Shown here: positions 26,386 through 36,675 of the stretch, piece by piece | Layout of the letters: every line of letters starts with the position of its first letter | Position numbering within the stretch: position 1 is the first letter of the stretch | Source of the DNA: Rhodococcus sp. UNC23MFCrub1.1 | Lineage (GTDB): Bacteria; Actinomycetota; Actinomycetes; Mycobacteriales; Mycobacteriaceae | Direction of reading: 5' to 3' | NCBI RefSeq assembly: GCF_000686025.1 | Contig: NZ_JMLQ01000004.1 | Span: forward strand, 463,949 to 527,948 | DNA length: 64,000 bases | The notes under the pieces: generated by a model | Told to the model about the DNA's origin: nothing | The model's database searches: none | What the model saw: the letters and a program-made list of their open reading frames with translations, nothing else | Made by a program: the position numbers and the translations under genes

Positions 26386-29300
26386 ATGACCACCACCGAC
26401 GACACCACGACGCCCGACGCGGGGTACCCCCGCGTCCGCTACGCCTCGGAGTCCGGCAGTCCCGATTTCCCGGCTCTCGAGCAGCAGGTCCTCGCGCACT
26501 GGGACGCGGACGGCACGTTCCGAGCCAGCGTCGACGCGCGTGCCGACGCGGATGAGTTCGTCTTCTACGACGGGCCGCCCTTCGCCAACGGCCTCCCGCA
26601 CTACGGCCATCTCCTCACCGGCTACGTGAAGGACCTGATCCCGCGTTTCCAGACCATGCGCGGGCGCAAGGTGGAGCGACGGTTCGGCTGGGACTGTCAC
26701 GGTCTCCCCGCCGAGCTCGAGGCGGAGAAGCAGCTCGGCATCACCGACAAGAGCCAGATCGACACGATGGGTCTGGCGGAGTTCAACGCGTACTGCAAGC
26801 AGTCCGTTCTGCGGTACACCGGCGAGTGGCGCGACTATGTCACGCGCCAGGCGCGGTGGGTGGACTTCGACAACGACTACAAGACGCTCGACCTGGACTT
26901 CATGGAGTCGGTCATGTGGGCGTTCAAGGAACTGCACGACAAGGGCCTGGTGTACCAGGGCTTCCGCGTGCTGCCCTACAGCTGGTACGAGCAGACGCCG
27001 CTGTCGAACCAGGAGACCAGGCTCGACGACGCCTACAAGATGCGTCAGGACCCAGCGGTCACGGTGCGGATGACGTTGAGCGCGCCCGGCTCCCCGCTCG
27101 ACGGTGCGGACGCACTGATCTGGACCACCACCCCGTGGACCGTGCCGTCCAACCTGGCGATGGCCGTACGCCCCGACATCGACTACGTGCAGATCGAGGA
27201 CGGCGCGGGCGGCCGTGTCGTGCTCGCCCGAGATCGGGTGTCGCACTACGCCCGTGAGTTCGGCGACGAGCCCGTGGTGGTGTCCGAACACACCGGTGCC
27301 GATCTGATCGGTCTCGCCTACGCGCCGCCGTTCGATTTCTTCCTCGGTCACGAGAACAGTCACCGTGTGCTGTCGGCCGACTACGTGACCACCGACTCCG
27401 GTACCGGAATCGTCCACCTCGCACCGGCTTTCGGTGAAGAGGACATGGACGTCGCCACGGCCAACGGCATCGAGGTGGTGCAGCCGCTCGATGCGGGCGG
27501 CAAGTTCACCGCGATGGTGCCGCCGTACGAGGGGCTGATGATCTTCGATGCCAACCCGGTGATCATCAAGGACCTCAAGGCGTCGGGAAAGCTGGTGCGG
27601 CACGAGACGATCGAGCACTCGTACCCGCACAGCTGGCGTTCGGGTCAGCCGCTGATCTACATGGCGGTGCCGTCGTGGTTCGTCTCCGTCACCAGTTTCC
27701 GCGACCGGATGGTCGAGCTGAACCAGGACATCACGTGGGTGCCCGAGCACATCCGCGACGGCCAGTTCGGCAAGTGGCTCGAAGGTGCGCGTGACTGGAA
27801 CATCAGCCGAAACCGGTACTGGGGCAGCCCCATCCCGGTGTGGGTGTCGGACGACCCCGCGTACCCGCGCACCGACGTGTACGGCAGTCTCGACCAGATC
27901 GAGGCGGACTTCGGCGTCCGTCCGAACGACCTGCACCGGCCGTTCATCGACGAGCTGACCCGTCCCAACCCGGACGACCCCACGGGCCGGTCCGTCATGC
28001 GTCGAGTCCCCGAGGTACTGGACTGCTGGTTCGAGTCGGGCTCGATGCCGTTCGCCCAGGTGCACTACCCGTTCGAGAACGCCGAGTGGTTCTCCACGCA
28101 CAACCCGGGCGACTTCATCGTCGAGTACAACGGTCAGACGCGTGGGTGGTTCTACACCCTCCACGTCCTGGCGACGGCGCTGTTCGACCGGCCCGCCTTC
28201 CGGACGGTCGCGGCACACGGCATCGTGCTGGGCGAGGACGGGCTCAAGATGAGCAAGTCCAAGGGCAACTACCCGGACGTCAACGAGGTGTTCGACCGCG
28301 ACGGCTCCGATGCCATGCGGTGGTTCCTCATGTCGTCCCCGATCCTGCGGGGCGGCAACCTGATCGTCACCGAGCAGGGCATCCGCGAGGGTGTGCGGCA
28401 GGCACTGCTGCCGATGTGGAACGCGTGGAGTTTCCTGCAGCTGTACGCGTCGAAGCCGGGGACGTGGCGGACCGATTCCACCAACGTGCTCGATCGCTAC
28501 ATCCTGGCCAAGTTGGCCGAGACCACGCGCGTCATCACCGAGGCGTTGGAGGCGGTCGACATCGCGGGGGCGTGCGACGAGTTGCGTCAGTTCTGCGACG
28601 CGCTGACCAACTGGTACGTGCGGCGTTCGCGTCAGCGCTTCTGGAACGAGGACGCCGACGCGATCGACACTCTGCACACGGTGCTCGAGGTGCTCACCCG
28701 CGTCGCGGCCCCGATGCTCCCGCTCGTCAGCGAGGTCGTCTGGCGGGGACTCACCGGTGGGCGCTCCGTGCATCTCGCGGACTGGCCGGTGGTCGGTACC
28801 GAGTTGCCGGCCGATCCCGAGCTGGTCGCGGCGATGGACGAGGTCCGCACCGTCTGCGGCGCGGCACTGTCGCTGCGCAAGGCGAAGAACCTGCGCGTCC
28901 GCCTGCCGCTGCAGGAGCTCACCGTCGCCGCCGACGACGCCGAGCGGCTGCGCCCGTTCGCGGACCTCATCGCCGACGAGGTGAACGTCAAGCGTGTCGA
29001 TCTCACCGAGAACGTCGACGTGCACGGCCGTTTCGAGCTCGTCGTCAACGCCCGCGTGGCCGGTCCGCGTCTGGGCAAGCAGGTGCAGGCGGTCATCAAG
29101 GCGGTCAAGGCAGGGGAGTGGAGCGAGACCGACGGCGTCGTCACGGCAGCAGGTCTCGAGCTGCTGCCCGAGGAGTTCACCCGGCGCCTGGTCGCGGCGG
29201 AACCGGAGTCGACGGCGGCGCTCCCGGGCAATGCCGGGCTGGTCGTGCTCGACTCGGAGGTCACCGAGGAGCTCGAGGCCGAGGGGTGGGCCAAGGATCG

Positions 29301-29520
29301 CATCCGCGAGTTCCAGGACGCCCGACGCTCCGCGGGTCTGGACGTGTCCGACCGCATCGCGGTGACGGTCGACGTTCCCGCCGAGCGCCGGTCCTGGTTC
29401 GACACGCACCGCGATCTCATCGCCGGCGAGATCCTGGCCACCGATCTGCAGGTCGGCGATCCGGGTTCGGCAGCAGTCGATCTCGGCGACGGAGTGCGGG
29501 CATCGCTGGTGAAGGCCTGA
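26386..29520 (+). CDS. ileS: Isoleucyl-tRNA synthetase
   Basis: 1044 aa class I synthetase. HIGH-type motif HYGH at 72-75 within [21 protein letters not shown]1 editing domain, KMSKS at 621-625, and the C-terminal anticodon-binding region. It has the eukaryote-like layout (DUF5915-type C-terminus) usual in mycobacteria. ATG 26386 follows AGGAG; the upstream frame is the T-box leader. Expression is expected to respond to uncharged tRNA-Ile. Confidence 0.97.
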   Translation: MTTTDDTTTPDAGYPRVRYASESGSPDFPALEQQVLAHWDADGTFRASVDARADADEFVFYDGPPFANGLPHYGHLLTGYVKDLIPRFQTMRGRKVERRFGWDCHGLPAELEAEKQLGITDKSQIDTMGLAEFNAYCKQSVLRYTGEWRDYVTRQARWVDFDNDYKTLDLDFMESVMWAFKELHDKGLVYQGFRVLPYSWYEQTPLSNQETRLDDAYKMRQDPAVTVRMTLSAPGSPLDGADALIWTTTPWTVPSNLAMAVRPDIDYVQIEDGAGGRVVLARDRVSHYAREFGDEPVVVSEHTGADLIGLAYAPPFDFFLGHENSHRVLSADYVTTDSGTGIVHLAPAFGEEDMDVATANGIEVVQPLDAGGKFTAMVPPYEGLMIFDANPVIIKDLKASGKLVRHETIEHSYPHSWRSGQPLIYMAVPSWFVSVTSFRDRMVELNQDITWVPEHIRDGQFGKWLEGARDWNISRNRYWGSPIPVWVSDDPAYPRTDVYGSLDQIEADFGVRPNDLHRPFIDELTRPNPDDPTGRSVMRRVPEVLDCWFESGSMPFAQVHYPFENAEWFSTHNPGDFIVEYNGQTRGWFYTLHVLATALFDRPAFRTVAAHGIVLGEDGLKMSKSKGNYPDVNEVFDRDGSDAMRWFLMSSPILRGGNLIVTEQGIREGVRQALLPMWNAWSFLQLYASKPGTWRTDSTNVLDRYILAKLAETTRVITEALEAVDIAGACDELRQFCDALTNWYVRRSRQRFWNEDADAIDTLHTVLEVLTRVAAPMLPLVSEVVWRGLTGGRSVHLADWPVVGTELPADPELVAAMDEVRTVCGAALSLRKAKNLRVRLPLQELTVAADDAERLRPFADLIADEVNVKRVDLTENVDVHGRFELVVNARVAGPRLGKQVQAVIKAVKAGEWSETDGVVTAAGLELLPEEFTRRLVAAEPESTAALPGNAGLVVLDSEVTEELEAEGWAKDRIREFQDARRSAGLDVSDRIAVTVDVPAERRSWFDTHRDLIAGEILATDLQVGDPGSAAVDLGDGVRASLVKA

Positions 29521-29524
29521 CGGT

Positions 29525-30868
29525 GTGAGCGGCGGGTCGGCCGAGCGCAGCAGACGCTGGGTGTTGCATCTCGACATGGACGCGTTCTTCGCGTCGGTCG
29601 AGCAGCTCACCCGGCCGACGCTGCGGGGCCGACCCGTGCTCGTCGGCGGTGGCGGTGGTCGAGGCGTCGTGGCGGGATGCAGCTACGAGGCACGCGTGTT
29701 CGGTGCCCGGTCGGCGATGCCGATGCACCAGGCTCGACGACTCGTCGGATCCGGTGCGGTGGTGGTGCCGCCCCGCGGCAAGGTCTACTCGGCTCTCTCC
29801 ACCGTCGTCTTCGACACCGTGCGGCGCGTCGTGCCGGTGATCGAACAGCTCTCGCTCGACGAGGCGTTCGGTGAGCCCGCGGAGTTGGCGGGAGCGACCG
29901 TCGCCGAGGTGGAGGAGTTCTGCGCCGCGCTGCGTGCGTCAGTCCTGGACGCGTCCGGGCTCGTCGCCTCCATCGGAGCAGGAGCGGGCAAGCAGATCGC
30001 GAAGATCGGCTCGGGTCTCGCGAAGCCGGACGGCATCCGGGTGGTCTCTCCGGCGGACCAGGCCGCTCTCCTCGAGACTCTGCCGGTGCGGAAGTTGTGG
30101 GGCATCGGGCCGGTGGCCGAGGACAAGCTCCGCCGACTGGGAGTGCACACGGTCGGTGCATTCGCCGCGATGCCGGAGGCGGAGGCCGCGTCCGTACTCG
30201 GTTCCGCCGTCGGCCCCAGCCTGCACCGTCTCGCACGTGGTCTCGACGATCGACCCGTGGCGGAACGCGCCGAGTCCAAACAGGTCAGTGCCGAGACCAC
30301 CTTCGCCACCGACATCGTCGACATGGCCGGGTTGCGATCCGCCATCGTCGCCAGCGCGGAGGCCGCCCACACCCGATTGGCGAAGGACGGGCGGGCGGCC
30401 CGCACCGTCGTCCTCAAGCTCCGCAAGTCCGACATGAGCATCGTGACCCGTTCGGCCACACTGCCGTACGCGACGGTCGATCTGGCGACGATCGTGGCCA
30501 CCGCGCAGCGGCAGGCTCTCGATCCGCGCGAGCTCGGCAGTATCCGACTTGTGGGCGTGGGCCTCGCCGGGCTGTCGACGGTCCGGCAGGAGTCGCTGTT
30601 CCCCGAACTCGACCAGGAGGGCCTCGACGTCGACTCCTCGGTCACCGCGGCCGAGCCCGCGCCGGTCGTCACGAGCGACGTCCTGCTCTGGCGGCCGGGG
30701 CTCGACGTCCGACACGACGAGTACGGCCACGGGTGGGTGCAGGGCGCAGGGCACGACGTGGTGACCGTGCGGTTCGAGACGCGGAGCACGGGCCCCGGGG
30801 TGGCGCGGACCTTCTCCGGAGACGACGAGCACCTCGCGGTGGCGGATCCGATGGACAGTCTGGCCTGA
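29525..30868 (+). CDS. dinB: DNA polymerase IV (DinB, Y-family)
   Basis: 447 aa from GTG 29525, 4 nt after ileS. Palm motifs [14 protein letters not shown] and SLDEAF carry the metal-binding acidic residues; [15 protein letters not shown], the [19 protein letters not shown] thumb region and the little-finger domain follow. QESLFPEL near residue 360 is a clear beta-clamp-binding pentapeptide. Translesion polymerase. The position after ileS matches dinX (Rv1537) in M. tuberculosis. No LexA-type box is visible immediately upstream. Confidence 0.94.
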   Translation: MSGGSAERSRRWVLHLDMDAFFASVEQLTRPTLRGRPVLVGGGGGRGVVAGCSYEARVFGARSAMPMHQARRLVGSGAVVVPPRGKVYSALSTVVFDTVRRVVPVIEQLSLDEAFGEPAELAGATVAEVEEFCAALRASVLDASGLVASIGAGAGKQIAKIGSGLAKPDGIRVVSPADQAALLETLPVRKLWGIGPVAEDKLRRLGVHTVGAFAAMPEAEAASVLGSAVGPSLHRLARGLDDRPVAERAESKQVSAETTFATDIVDMAGLRSAIVASAEAAHTRLAKDGRAARTVVLKLRKSDMSIVTRSATLPYATVDLATIVATAQRQALDPRELGSIRLVGVGLAGLSTVRQESLFPELDQEGLDVDSSVTAAEPAPVVTSDVLLWRPGLDVRHDEYGHGWVQGAGHDVVTVRFETRSTGPGVARTFSGDDEHLAVADPMDSLA

Positions 30869-31006
30869 GGCTCACCGATCGAGTCCTGTGACCCATCCGC
30901 GGGGCGCGCACCGCCGAATACGCGTGACTGCGGCGTCTGTCGCCGCACCCGTACGACGAGGAGTGCCCGTGCCCGGCACCGAGTTCACGCTGCGAGCCTC
31001 GCTCCC

Positions 31007-31645
31007 ATGGTGAGCGATCAGCGGCACCCGCTAGCGGGTCTGCGCGGAGCCGAGTGGGTCGCCGTCTGTGCAGATCTCCTGCACGCGGACGGAGCGACCG
31101 CGGTACTCACCTCCGCGCACGCCCCGGACAGCAGGCGCGTGCTGTACCCGACCGCCCACGATGCCGTGCAACTGGCGGATCTGCAGTACCTCCTGGGCGA
31201 GGGACCCCACGCGGAGACGATGGCGGACGGTCGGATGCACAGTGTGTCGGTCGACTCGGCGGCGGATTGCGCGCGATGGCCCCTGCTGGTCGACTGTCTC
31301 ATCGAGTCTGGGGTGCGATGGGTCCGGACCGTCGCGCTCGGAACAGCCAGCCGGGTCGGCACCCTGCAGTGCCACGGACGCGGTCCCCTCGGCACACCCG
31401 ACGAGAGGACCGTCGCGGCGGTGGGCAGACTCGCCGATGTGCTGGGCGACGAACTGGTCACCTCCGGCCTGGCAGGCGTACCGGCGGATCCGGGCGGTGA
31501 GTGCGACCTGATCGACGAGGCCATCGGTGTCCTGGCCGGTCGTCACCGGATCGACGCGCCCGCGGCGTCGGCCGTGCTGCGGGCGGCGGCGTTCGCGGCG
31601 GATCGCACGGTGGCACTCCAGGCCCGAGCCGTTCTCGACGTCTGA
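31007..31645 (+). CDS. GAF-ANTAR domain regulator (putative RNA-binding antiterminator)
   Basis: 212 aa. Residues about 15-145 look like a GAF sensor domain. The C-terminus (DLIDEAIGVLAGRHRIDAPAASAVLRAAAFAADRTVALQARAVL) is a three-helix ANTAR domain, which binds paired stem-loops in mRNA leaders to prevent termination. ATG 31007 is the first good start; GTG at 31010 is equally possible and no clear ribosome site is visible. Targets and the ligand of the GAF domain are unknown. Confidence 0.78.
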   Translation: MVSDQRHPLAGLRGAEWVAVCADLLHADGATAVLTSAHAPDSRRVLYPTAHDAVQLADLQYLLGEGPHAETMADGRMHSVSVDSAADCARWPLLVDCLIESGVRWVRTVALGTASRVGTLQCHGRGPLGTPDERTVAAVGRLADVLGDELVTSGLAGVPADPGGECDLIDEAIGVLAGRHRIDAPAASAVLRAAAFAADRTVALQARAVLDV

Positions 31646-31877
31646 GCGGTGTGTCGGCAGCATCTGTCGACGCCCGGGACGACACGAGGAGGTTTCGGCG
31701 TCCGAACTGCTCGTCGTGACGGTCTTCCGGCGCTCGTTCCTTCCGTGTCTTCGGCGTTACCGGTGACATGCGGGAAATGCGTTCGTGCAATTGTGATGTG
31801 TGCGAACAAGTACTGTCACCCGACATTTCCGTCCGTTACTGTGACCGAGTCCACTGACCTTCGGGGAAAGGCTCGTC

Positions 31878-32525
31878 ATGAATGTCAGACTTCTCGCTCG
31901 GGCGTGTGCAGCGGCGTCTGTCGCCGCTGCGGCCCTGGTCGTTCCCAGCGCTGTGGCCACCGCGGCGCCGTGTACGGACGTCGACGTCTCGTTTGCACGC
32001 GGGACCGGTGAACTGCCCGGACTCGGCATCACCGGTGGACCTTTCACCAGCAGTGTCACCTCCACGCTCGCCGGACGGTCCGTCAGCACCTACGCCGTGA
32101 ACTACGCTGCCGACTTCTCGCAGGCCAGCGCCGGGCCCGGCTCGCGTGACCTGGTCGCGCACATCACCTCCGTCGCAGCAGCATGTCCTGCAACGCAATT
32201 CATCATCGGTGGGTACTCACAGGGTGCCACTGTGGTCACCAATGCCGTGGGTCTGCGCACCCCGAGCAGTCTCACCGGTTCCGTGCTGCCCGCCGGTGTC
32301 GCCGACAGGGTCGAGGCCGTCGTCGTGTTCGGCAACCCGTTCGGTCTGACCGGGAGGACCATCGAGTCGGCGAGCGGAACCTACGGCCCGCGCGCCCGCA
32401 GTTTCTGCAACTTCGGAGACCCGGTGTGCCAGATCGGCGGATTCAATTCCTTTGCGCATCTCACCTACGCGAGCAATGGCAGCGCGGGTCAGGGTGCGAC
32501 ATTCGCAGCCTCCCGAATCAGCTGA
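31878..32525 (+). CDS. Secreted cutinase-family serine esterase
   Basis: 215 aa with a clear signal peptide (positively charged start, hydrophobic core, AVATAA-P near residue 30). Alpha/beta-hydrolase of the cutinase family: nucleophile S114 in GGYSQGA, D181 in NFGDPVC and H194 in FAHLTY form the triad. Cysteines at 32, 103, 177 and 184 could form the two family disulfides. Mycobacterial relatives (culp genes) hydrolyse lipids at the cell surface. Start ATG 31878 follows GGGGAAAGG. Confidence 0.93.
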   Translation: MNVRLLARACAAASVAAAALVVPSAVATAAPCTDVDVSFARGTGELPGLGITGGPFTSSVTSTLAGRSVSTYAVNYAADFSQASAGPGSRDLVAHITSVAAACPATQFIIGGYSQGATVVTNAVGLRTPSSLTGSVLPAGVADRVEAVVVFGNPFGLTGRTIESASGTYGPRARSFCNFGDPVCQIGGFNSFAHLTYASNGSAGQGATFAASRIS

Positions 32526-32836
32526 ATCGCTCATTGTTCGACTGATCGGAGCTCGGTGGACTGAATGTGCGCGGTGCATGCAGGTTCGGCGTCGAACCCG
32601 GCATCCTCCACCCGGCCAGGGGTTCGCCCCGTGCGCAGCGCGTGGTGTTCTGCGCAGGATGCAGAGTGCGCGCTACCCCGTGCGGTGCGCGCGGCGGCCA
32701 CCGCGCCGGCCGACGCCGCCCACCCTGTGACCCCTCTCGAGAGCGCGACGAGCTTTACCGTTTCCTCAGAACTGGTCGGTAAGGTCTGGCCCGACGCTCG
32801 ATACCGAGTCAACTCACGAGATGTAAGGACGTACAC
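32526..32836. other. Intergenic gap with a -10 candidate
   Basis: 311 bp without a supported gene. A TTACCG/CGGTAA inverted repeat (32755-32760, 32777-32782) overlaps a TANNNT box, TAAGGT (32780-32785), about 50 bp before the Mtb12-like gene; it is the best promoter candidate. Nothing else is recognised. Confidence 0.5.
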
Positions 32837-33349
32837 GTGAAGCTTCCCCGTACCGGACGCGCACTGGTGGCAGGCATGGCAGTCGCCGCCGCCCTGACGA
32901 TGACGGCGTGCAGCAGCGGCGAGGACGGCGGCACCACCGACGCCACCACGTCGGCAGCCACCACCTCCAGCGCAGTTGCCGAGGCACCGTCCGATCTCCC
33001 CCCGGTTCCCACCGCCGAGGAGCTGAACACGCGCCTGCAGGAGAGCCTCGATCCCAACGTGCCGCTCGAGCAGAAGGTCCAGTACGTGCAGGGCGCGGAA
33101 GCTGATCCGGAGCTCATCAACAAGGTCGCCGAGGCCGCTCGCGTGAACAACGCGAAGATCCAGGTCCTCGACGTGACCGATCTGGGCGACGGCACGCTCA
33201 GCTCCAACGCCACCATCGATCTCGGTGGCCAGGTCAACCCGCTCCAGGTCGCCTACGTGGCCGAGGACGGGGAGTGGAAGCTGTCGAAGGACAACGCTTG
33301 CGCGATCGTGTCGCTGGCGCAGCTGACCTCGCCTGCCTGCACCGCCTGA
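32837..33349 (+). CDS. Mtb12-like low-molecular-weight lipoprotein antigen
   Basis: 170 aa from GTG. N-terminal signal with lipobox MTAC (C25), a Ser/Thr-rich linker, then a compact domain starting PPVPTAEELNTRLQESLDPNVPLEQKVQYVQGAEADPELI and ending VAYVAEDGEWKLSKDNACAIVSL. This pattern matches the C-terminal domain of mycobacterial Mtb12/CFP2 (Rv2376c), which is secreted rather than lipidated. The protein is extracytoplasmic; its function is unknown. A strong bidirectional terminator follows. Confidence 0.78.
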   Translation: MKLPRTGRALVAGMAVAAALTMTACSSGEDGGTTDATTSAATTSSAVAEAPSDLPPVPTAEELNTRLQESLDPNVPLEQKVQYVQGAEADPELINKVAEAARVNNAKIQVLDVTDLGDGTLSSNATIDLGGQVNPLQVAYVAEDGEWKLSKDNACAIVSLAQLTSPACTA

Positions 33350-33367
33350 CACCGCAGTACCGACCAC

Positions 33368-33405
33368 ACGACGCCGGCATCACCTTCGGGTGGTGCCGGC
33401 GTCGT
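33368..33405. terminator. Bidirectional terminator with TTCG tetraloop
   Basis: A 17-bp stem (33368-33384 with 33389-33405, one G-U pair) capped by TTCG, between the stops of two convergent lipoprotein genes. Confidence 0.85.
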
Positions 33406-33411
33406 CGTGTC

Positions 33412-34167
33412 TCAGCGCAGCCGGTCGGCGGCGGTGCGCGCGAGCGTCCGCACCAGGTCGGGGTCGACGGGCTCGGTCCCGGTGGCCACCAGTTGGCTCA
33501 GGGTGGATCCGGAGACGGTGAGGATCGCGTCCGTCGTCAGGGACACGCCGTCGCTGCTCACCGCGAGTCGCACCGCCACGGAGGCGTCGCCGATCGGGGC
33601 GACGTCGGTGAGCAGGGTCGAGGAGCCGACGCGGTAGTCCACCCGCACACCGTCGGCGTCCGTGCCGCTGAAGGTCGCGCATCGTGTGAGCGAGTCCTGC
33701 ACGGCCGCGAATGCGGTGAGGGCGCCGGGACCGTCGTAGCTCGCGGCGTCCTGGTCGATCGACGAGAAGTCGGGTCCGCCGTAGGAGACGGATGCGGCGC
33801 TGATGACGCCGGGCACCTGGGTGGCGATGGGCGCCAGCACCGCGGCGCACTCGGCGGGGTCGGTGCTCGACCGGTCCTCGGCCGTCGCGCCCGGAGCGCT
33901 GGGGTCGAGCGGAGGCAGGTCGTAGCCGGTGTAGCCGGGTGGGAGGTCGGCGATGCTCAGGAGCCGACCGGCGAGCAGAGCGTTGTCGGTGATCGGGCCG
34001 GTGCCGGTGGCCGACGGCGGAGGGACCGGAGTGAAGGCGGGGAGCCCGACGGTGGGCGCCTCGGGCGTGGCCTCGCTCGGTGTGTCGCCGACGTCCCGAT
34101 CGGTGCCGCATCCGACGAGCACCACCGCGAGCGCTGCCGTGACCGCGCCCAGTCGTCTCAACTCCAC
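33412..34167 (-). CDS. Lipoprotein with PknH-like sensor domain
   Basis: 251 aa from GTG 34167. Signal peptide with lipobox LVGC (C20), a Pro/Thr-rich linker, then a globular domain (LLSIADLPPGYTGYDLPP ... PAECAAVL ... YDGPGALTAFAAVQDSLTRCATFSGTDADGVRVDYRVG). Its conserved cysteine pair and layout resemble the extracellular sensor domain of PknH and related actinobacterial lipoproteins. The start overlaps the 3' end of the upstream lipoprotein gene by 10 nt, so the two are one operon. The assignment rests on pattern only; the ligand is unknown. Confidence 0.68.
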   Translation of the reverse strand: MELRRLGAVTAALAVVLVGCGTDRDVGDTPSEATPEAPTVGLPAFTPVPPPSATGTGPITDNALLAGRLLSIADLPPGYTGYDLPPLDPSAPGATAEDRSSTDPAECAAVLAPIATQVPGVISAASVSYGGPDFSSIDQDAASYDGPGALTAFAAVQDSLTRCATFSGTDADGVRVDYRVGSSTLLTDVAPIGDASVAVRLAVSSDGVSLTTDAILTVSGSTLSQLVATGTEPVDPDLVRTLARTAADRLR

Positions 34168-35099
34168 GTCACCGTGTTGCTGGTGGTCTGCTTCAGCGTC
34201 GTCTGGCTGTTGGCGTCCCGGTAGACCTGGTCGCCGCCGACGGCGACCGTGCCGCCCAGGGGAAGCGGCTTGGACGGATCGATCCGCAACTGCCCCTGGC
34301 CGGTCATCACGAACGACTCGATGTTCAGGGTGCCCTGCTCGTCGGGCAGCTGCCAGATCGGTTCCTCCGGCGACTGGGTCACGGCGACGTCGACCGTCGC
34401 GACGCCGTCGTCGAACGAGGTGAGTGTCGCCGTCGTCGTCTGCAGCAGCGAGATCCCGCTGACGACCTCCTGGGTGACGGTCCATCTCGCGCCGACGCCG
34501 ATGGGCTCTGCCGGGAACGGGACGGCGCGGTACACCGCCTGGGACAGCGCCTGCTCGACGGCTGATCGAGCGATGTCCCGGGCGTCCGGCGACGGATCGA
34601 TGGTGAGTGCGGTGACGGCACCCGACGGCGTGGTCGCGAAGCCTGCGGACGATCCCGCGGTGGGCCCGAGGCTCGCCTGCAGGGTGGCGTCCGACGTGGT
34701 GGCCGCACCGAGTGTCATGTCGACCTGGAGTCCGTCGGACCCGGCCGCCGAGCGTGAGGTCGCCGTCATCGGCAGCGTCAGCGGCGGGGTCGAGAAGTCC
34801 TGCGACTCGGCAGCGTCGATCTGCTGGCTGATGGTCGACTCGGCCACGAGGGTCGCGGTCTGCTCTGCTTCCGACGGGGTCGCGGTGACGACGGTCCGCG
34901 GCTCGGCTCCGGCATCGACCAGCGTGGTGGTGACGGCGGAGACCGGGAGAGTGACCGCGGACGTGCTGGGGGTCAGCTCCTCGGTCGCGGGTACGTCGGT
35001 GTCGGTCCCGCACGCCCCGAGCGAGAGGACGACGGTGACCGCTGCCGCGGCGACGAGGGTGGTGGAGCGTCGGCGGGGTCGTGTCGAGAGCAGTGTCAC
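34158..35099 (-). CDS. DUF6263-like lipoprotein
   Basis: 313 aa from GTG 35099. Signal with lipobox LGAC (C30), then a Thr/Ser/Val-rich beta-type protein with GVGARWTVTQEV and a late G-Q-G-Q-L-RIDPSKPLPLGGTV strand pair, reminiscent of the DUF6263 family. It is probably extracytoplasmic. A TAACCT box (35107-35112, minus) ends 7 nt before the GTG and there is no Shine-Dalgarno sequence, so the mRNA is probably leaderless. It is divergent from lspA. Confidence 0.68.
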   Translation of the reverse strand: MTLLSTRPRRRSTTLVAAAAVTVVLSLGACGTDTDVPATEELTPSTSAVTLPVSAVTTTLVDAGAEPRTVVTATPSEAEQTATLVAESTISQQIDAAESQDFSTPPLTLPMTATSRSAAGSDGLQVDMTLGAATTSDATLQASLGPTAGSSAGFATTPSGAVTALTIDPSPDARDIARSAVEQALSQAVYRAVPFPAEPIGVGARWTVTQEVVSGISLLQTTTATLTSFDDGVATVDVAVTQSPEEPIWQLPDEQGTLNIESFVMTGQGQLRIDPSKPLPLGGTVAVGGDQVYRDANSQTTLKQTTSNTVTWS

Positions 35100-35106
35100 G
35101 CGCCCG

Positions 35107-35112
35107 AGGTTA
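35107..35112 (-). promoter_or_regulatory. -10 box of the lipoprotein operon
   Basis: TAACCT on the minus strand, 7 nt from the GTG at 35099; leaderless arrangement. Confidence 0.6.
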
Positions 35113-35168
35113 GCGTCGGATCCTGAGCGGCCGGTGAGCGGTGAGGGCAGGTAGTGGACAATGGTGGG

Positions 35169-35747
35169 GTGACCGACGTGGAGAATCCGGACCGACCCCT
35201 GGCCCGACGTACCCGACGGCTGTTCGCTGTCGCGGCGGTCGTGCTCGCCCTGGACCTGCTCACGAAGATCGTCGCGGTCGCCGTCATCGAGCCCGGTCGA
35301 CCGATCGAGATCATCGGTGACACCGTCACCCTCCGCATGGTGCGCAACGCGGGCGCGGCGTTCTCGATGGCCACGGGCATGACCTGGCTGTTGACGCTGG
35401 TGGCCGTCGCCGTCGTGGTGGGTGTGATCCGCATCGGACGCACTCTTCGCTCCGGCTGGTGGGCCGTGGGCCTCGGCCTGGTGCTGGGCGGCGCGCTCGG
35501 CAATCTGATCGACCGATTCTTCCGCTCGCCCGGCCCGCTGCAGGGTCACGTCGTGGACTTCGTGTCCATCGGCTGGTGGCCGGTCTTCAACGTCGCCGAT
35601 TCCTCCATCGTCTGCGGGGCCGTCCTGCTGGTGATCATCACGCTGTTCGGGATCGAGCCGGACGGGACTCGCCGTGCCGACGACAAGGGTGACGACCCCG
35701 CGGTGACCGAGAGCGCAGCGGCGACGGAGTCGGAGAAGAAGGCGTGA
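35169..35747 (+). CDS. lspA: Lipoprotein signal peptidase (signal peptidase II)
   Basis: 192 aa, four membrane helices. Catalytic aspartates D115 (GNLIDRFF) and D144 (FNVADSSI) plus [10 protein letters not shown] are diagnostic. LspA cleaves before the lipidated cysteine of prolipoproteins, and three such proteins are encoded within 2.4 kb upstream. Start: GTG 35169 lies 6 nt after GACAAT, a leaderless layout; GTG 35154 (5 residues longer, with AGGG upstream) is an alternative. The stop overlaps rluD (GTGA). Confidence 0.94.
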   Translation: MTDVENPDRPLARRTRRLFAVAAVVLALDLLTKIVAVAVIEPGRPIEIIGDTVTLRMVRNAGAAFSMATGMTWLLTLVAVAVVVGVIRIGRTLRSGWWAVGLGLVLGGALGNLIDRFFRSPGPLQGHVVDFVSIGWWPVFNVADSSIVCGAVLLVIITLFGIEPDGTRRADDKGDDPAVTESAAATESEKKA

Positions 35748-36670
35748 GGGAGACACGGTCGATGCCCGTTCCGGACGGGCTCGACGGCATGCGCGTGGAT
35801 GCGGGACTGGCTCGGCTGCTGGGGTTGTCGCGGACCGTCGTCGCGACCCTCGCCGAGGAGGGCGCCGTCCAGGTCGACGGTTCCACTGTGGCGAAGTCCG
35901 ACCGTCTCGGCGGCGGCACGTGGCTCGAGGTGGAACTGCCCGAGCCCGCGCGTCCGTTGACCATCGAGGCACAGCCGGTGCCGGGCATGGAGATCCTGTA
36001 CTCGGACGACCACATCGTCGTCGTGGACAAGCCGGTCGGAGTGGCCGCGCACGCGAGCGTGGGCTGGACGGGACCGACGGTGATCGGTGGTCTCGCGGCC
36101 GCTGGATTCCGCATCTCGACGTCCGGGGTCCACGAGCGTCAGGGCATCGTGCACCGTCTCGACGTCGGGACGTCCGGCGTGATGGTGGTGGCGACGTCGG
36201 AGCATGCGTACACCGTGCTCAAGCGCGCGTTCAAGGAGCGCACGATCGACAAGCGCTATCACGCTCTGGTGCAGGGACATCCGGACCCGAGCAGCGGAAC
36301 CGTCGATGCGCCCATCGGACGACACCGCAGCAACGACTGGAAGTTCGCCGTCACGGCCGACGGCAAGCCCAGCATCACCCACTACGACACGGTCGAGGCG
36401 TTCCAGGCCGCGAGCCTGCTGGACGTGCACCTCGAGACCGGGCGCACTCACCAGATCCGGGTGCACTTCTCGGCGCTGCGGCATCCGTGCTGCGGTGATC
36501 TGACCTACGGTGCCGATCCGCGCCTGGCCGAACGACTCGGCCTCGAACGCCAGTGGCTGCACGCCCGCGCACTCGGGTTCACTCATCCCGGTGACGGCCG
36601 CTACGTGGAGTTCTCGAGCCCGTACCCGGCGGATCTGCAGCACGCACTGGACGTGTTGAGAGCGGGCTGA
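35744..36670 (+). CDS. rluD: RluD-type 23S rRNA pseudouridine synthase
   Basis: 308 aa. N-terminal S4 RNA-binding domain (about 12-75), then the RluA/RluD catalytic domain: catalytic D140 in [21 protein letters not shown], and [13 protein letters not shown]. It modifies uridines in 23S rRNA (helix 69 for RluD). It is coupled by GTGA to lspA, the same order as Rv1539-Rv1540. Confidence 0.95.
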   Translation: MRETRSMPVPDGLDGMRVDAGLARLLGLSRTVVATLAEEGAVQVDGSTVAKSDRLGGGTWLEVELPEPARPLTIEAQPVPGMEILYSDDHIVVVDKPVGVAAHASVGWTGPTVIGGLAAAGFRISTSGVHERQGIVHRLDVGTSGVMVVATSEHAYTVLKRAFKERTIDKRYHALVQGHPDPSSGTVDAPIGRHRSNDWKFAVTADGKPSITHYDTVEAFQAASLLDVHLETGRTHQIRVHFSALRHPCCGDLTYGADPRLAERLGLERQWLHARALGFTHPGDGRYVEFSSPYPADLQHALDVLRAG

Positions 36671-36675
36671 GACGC

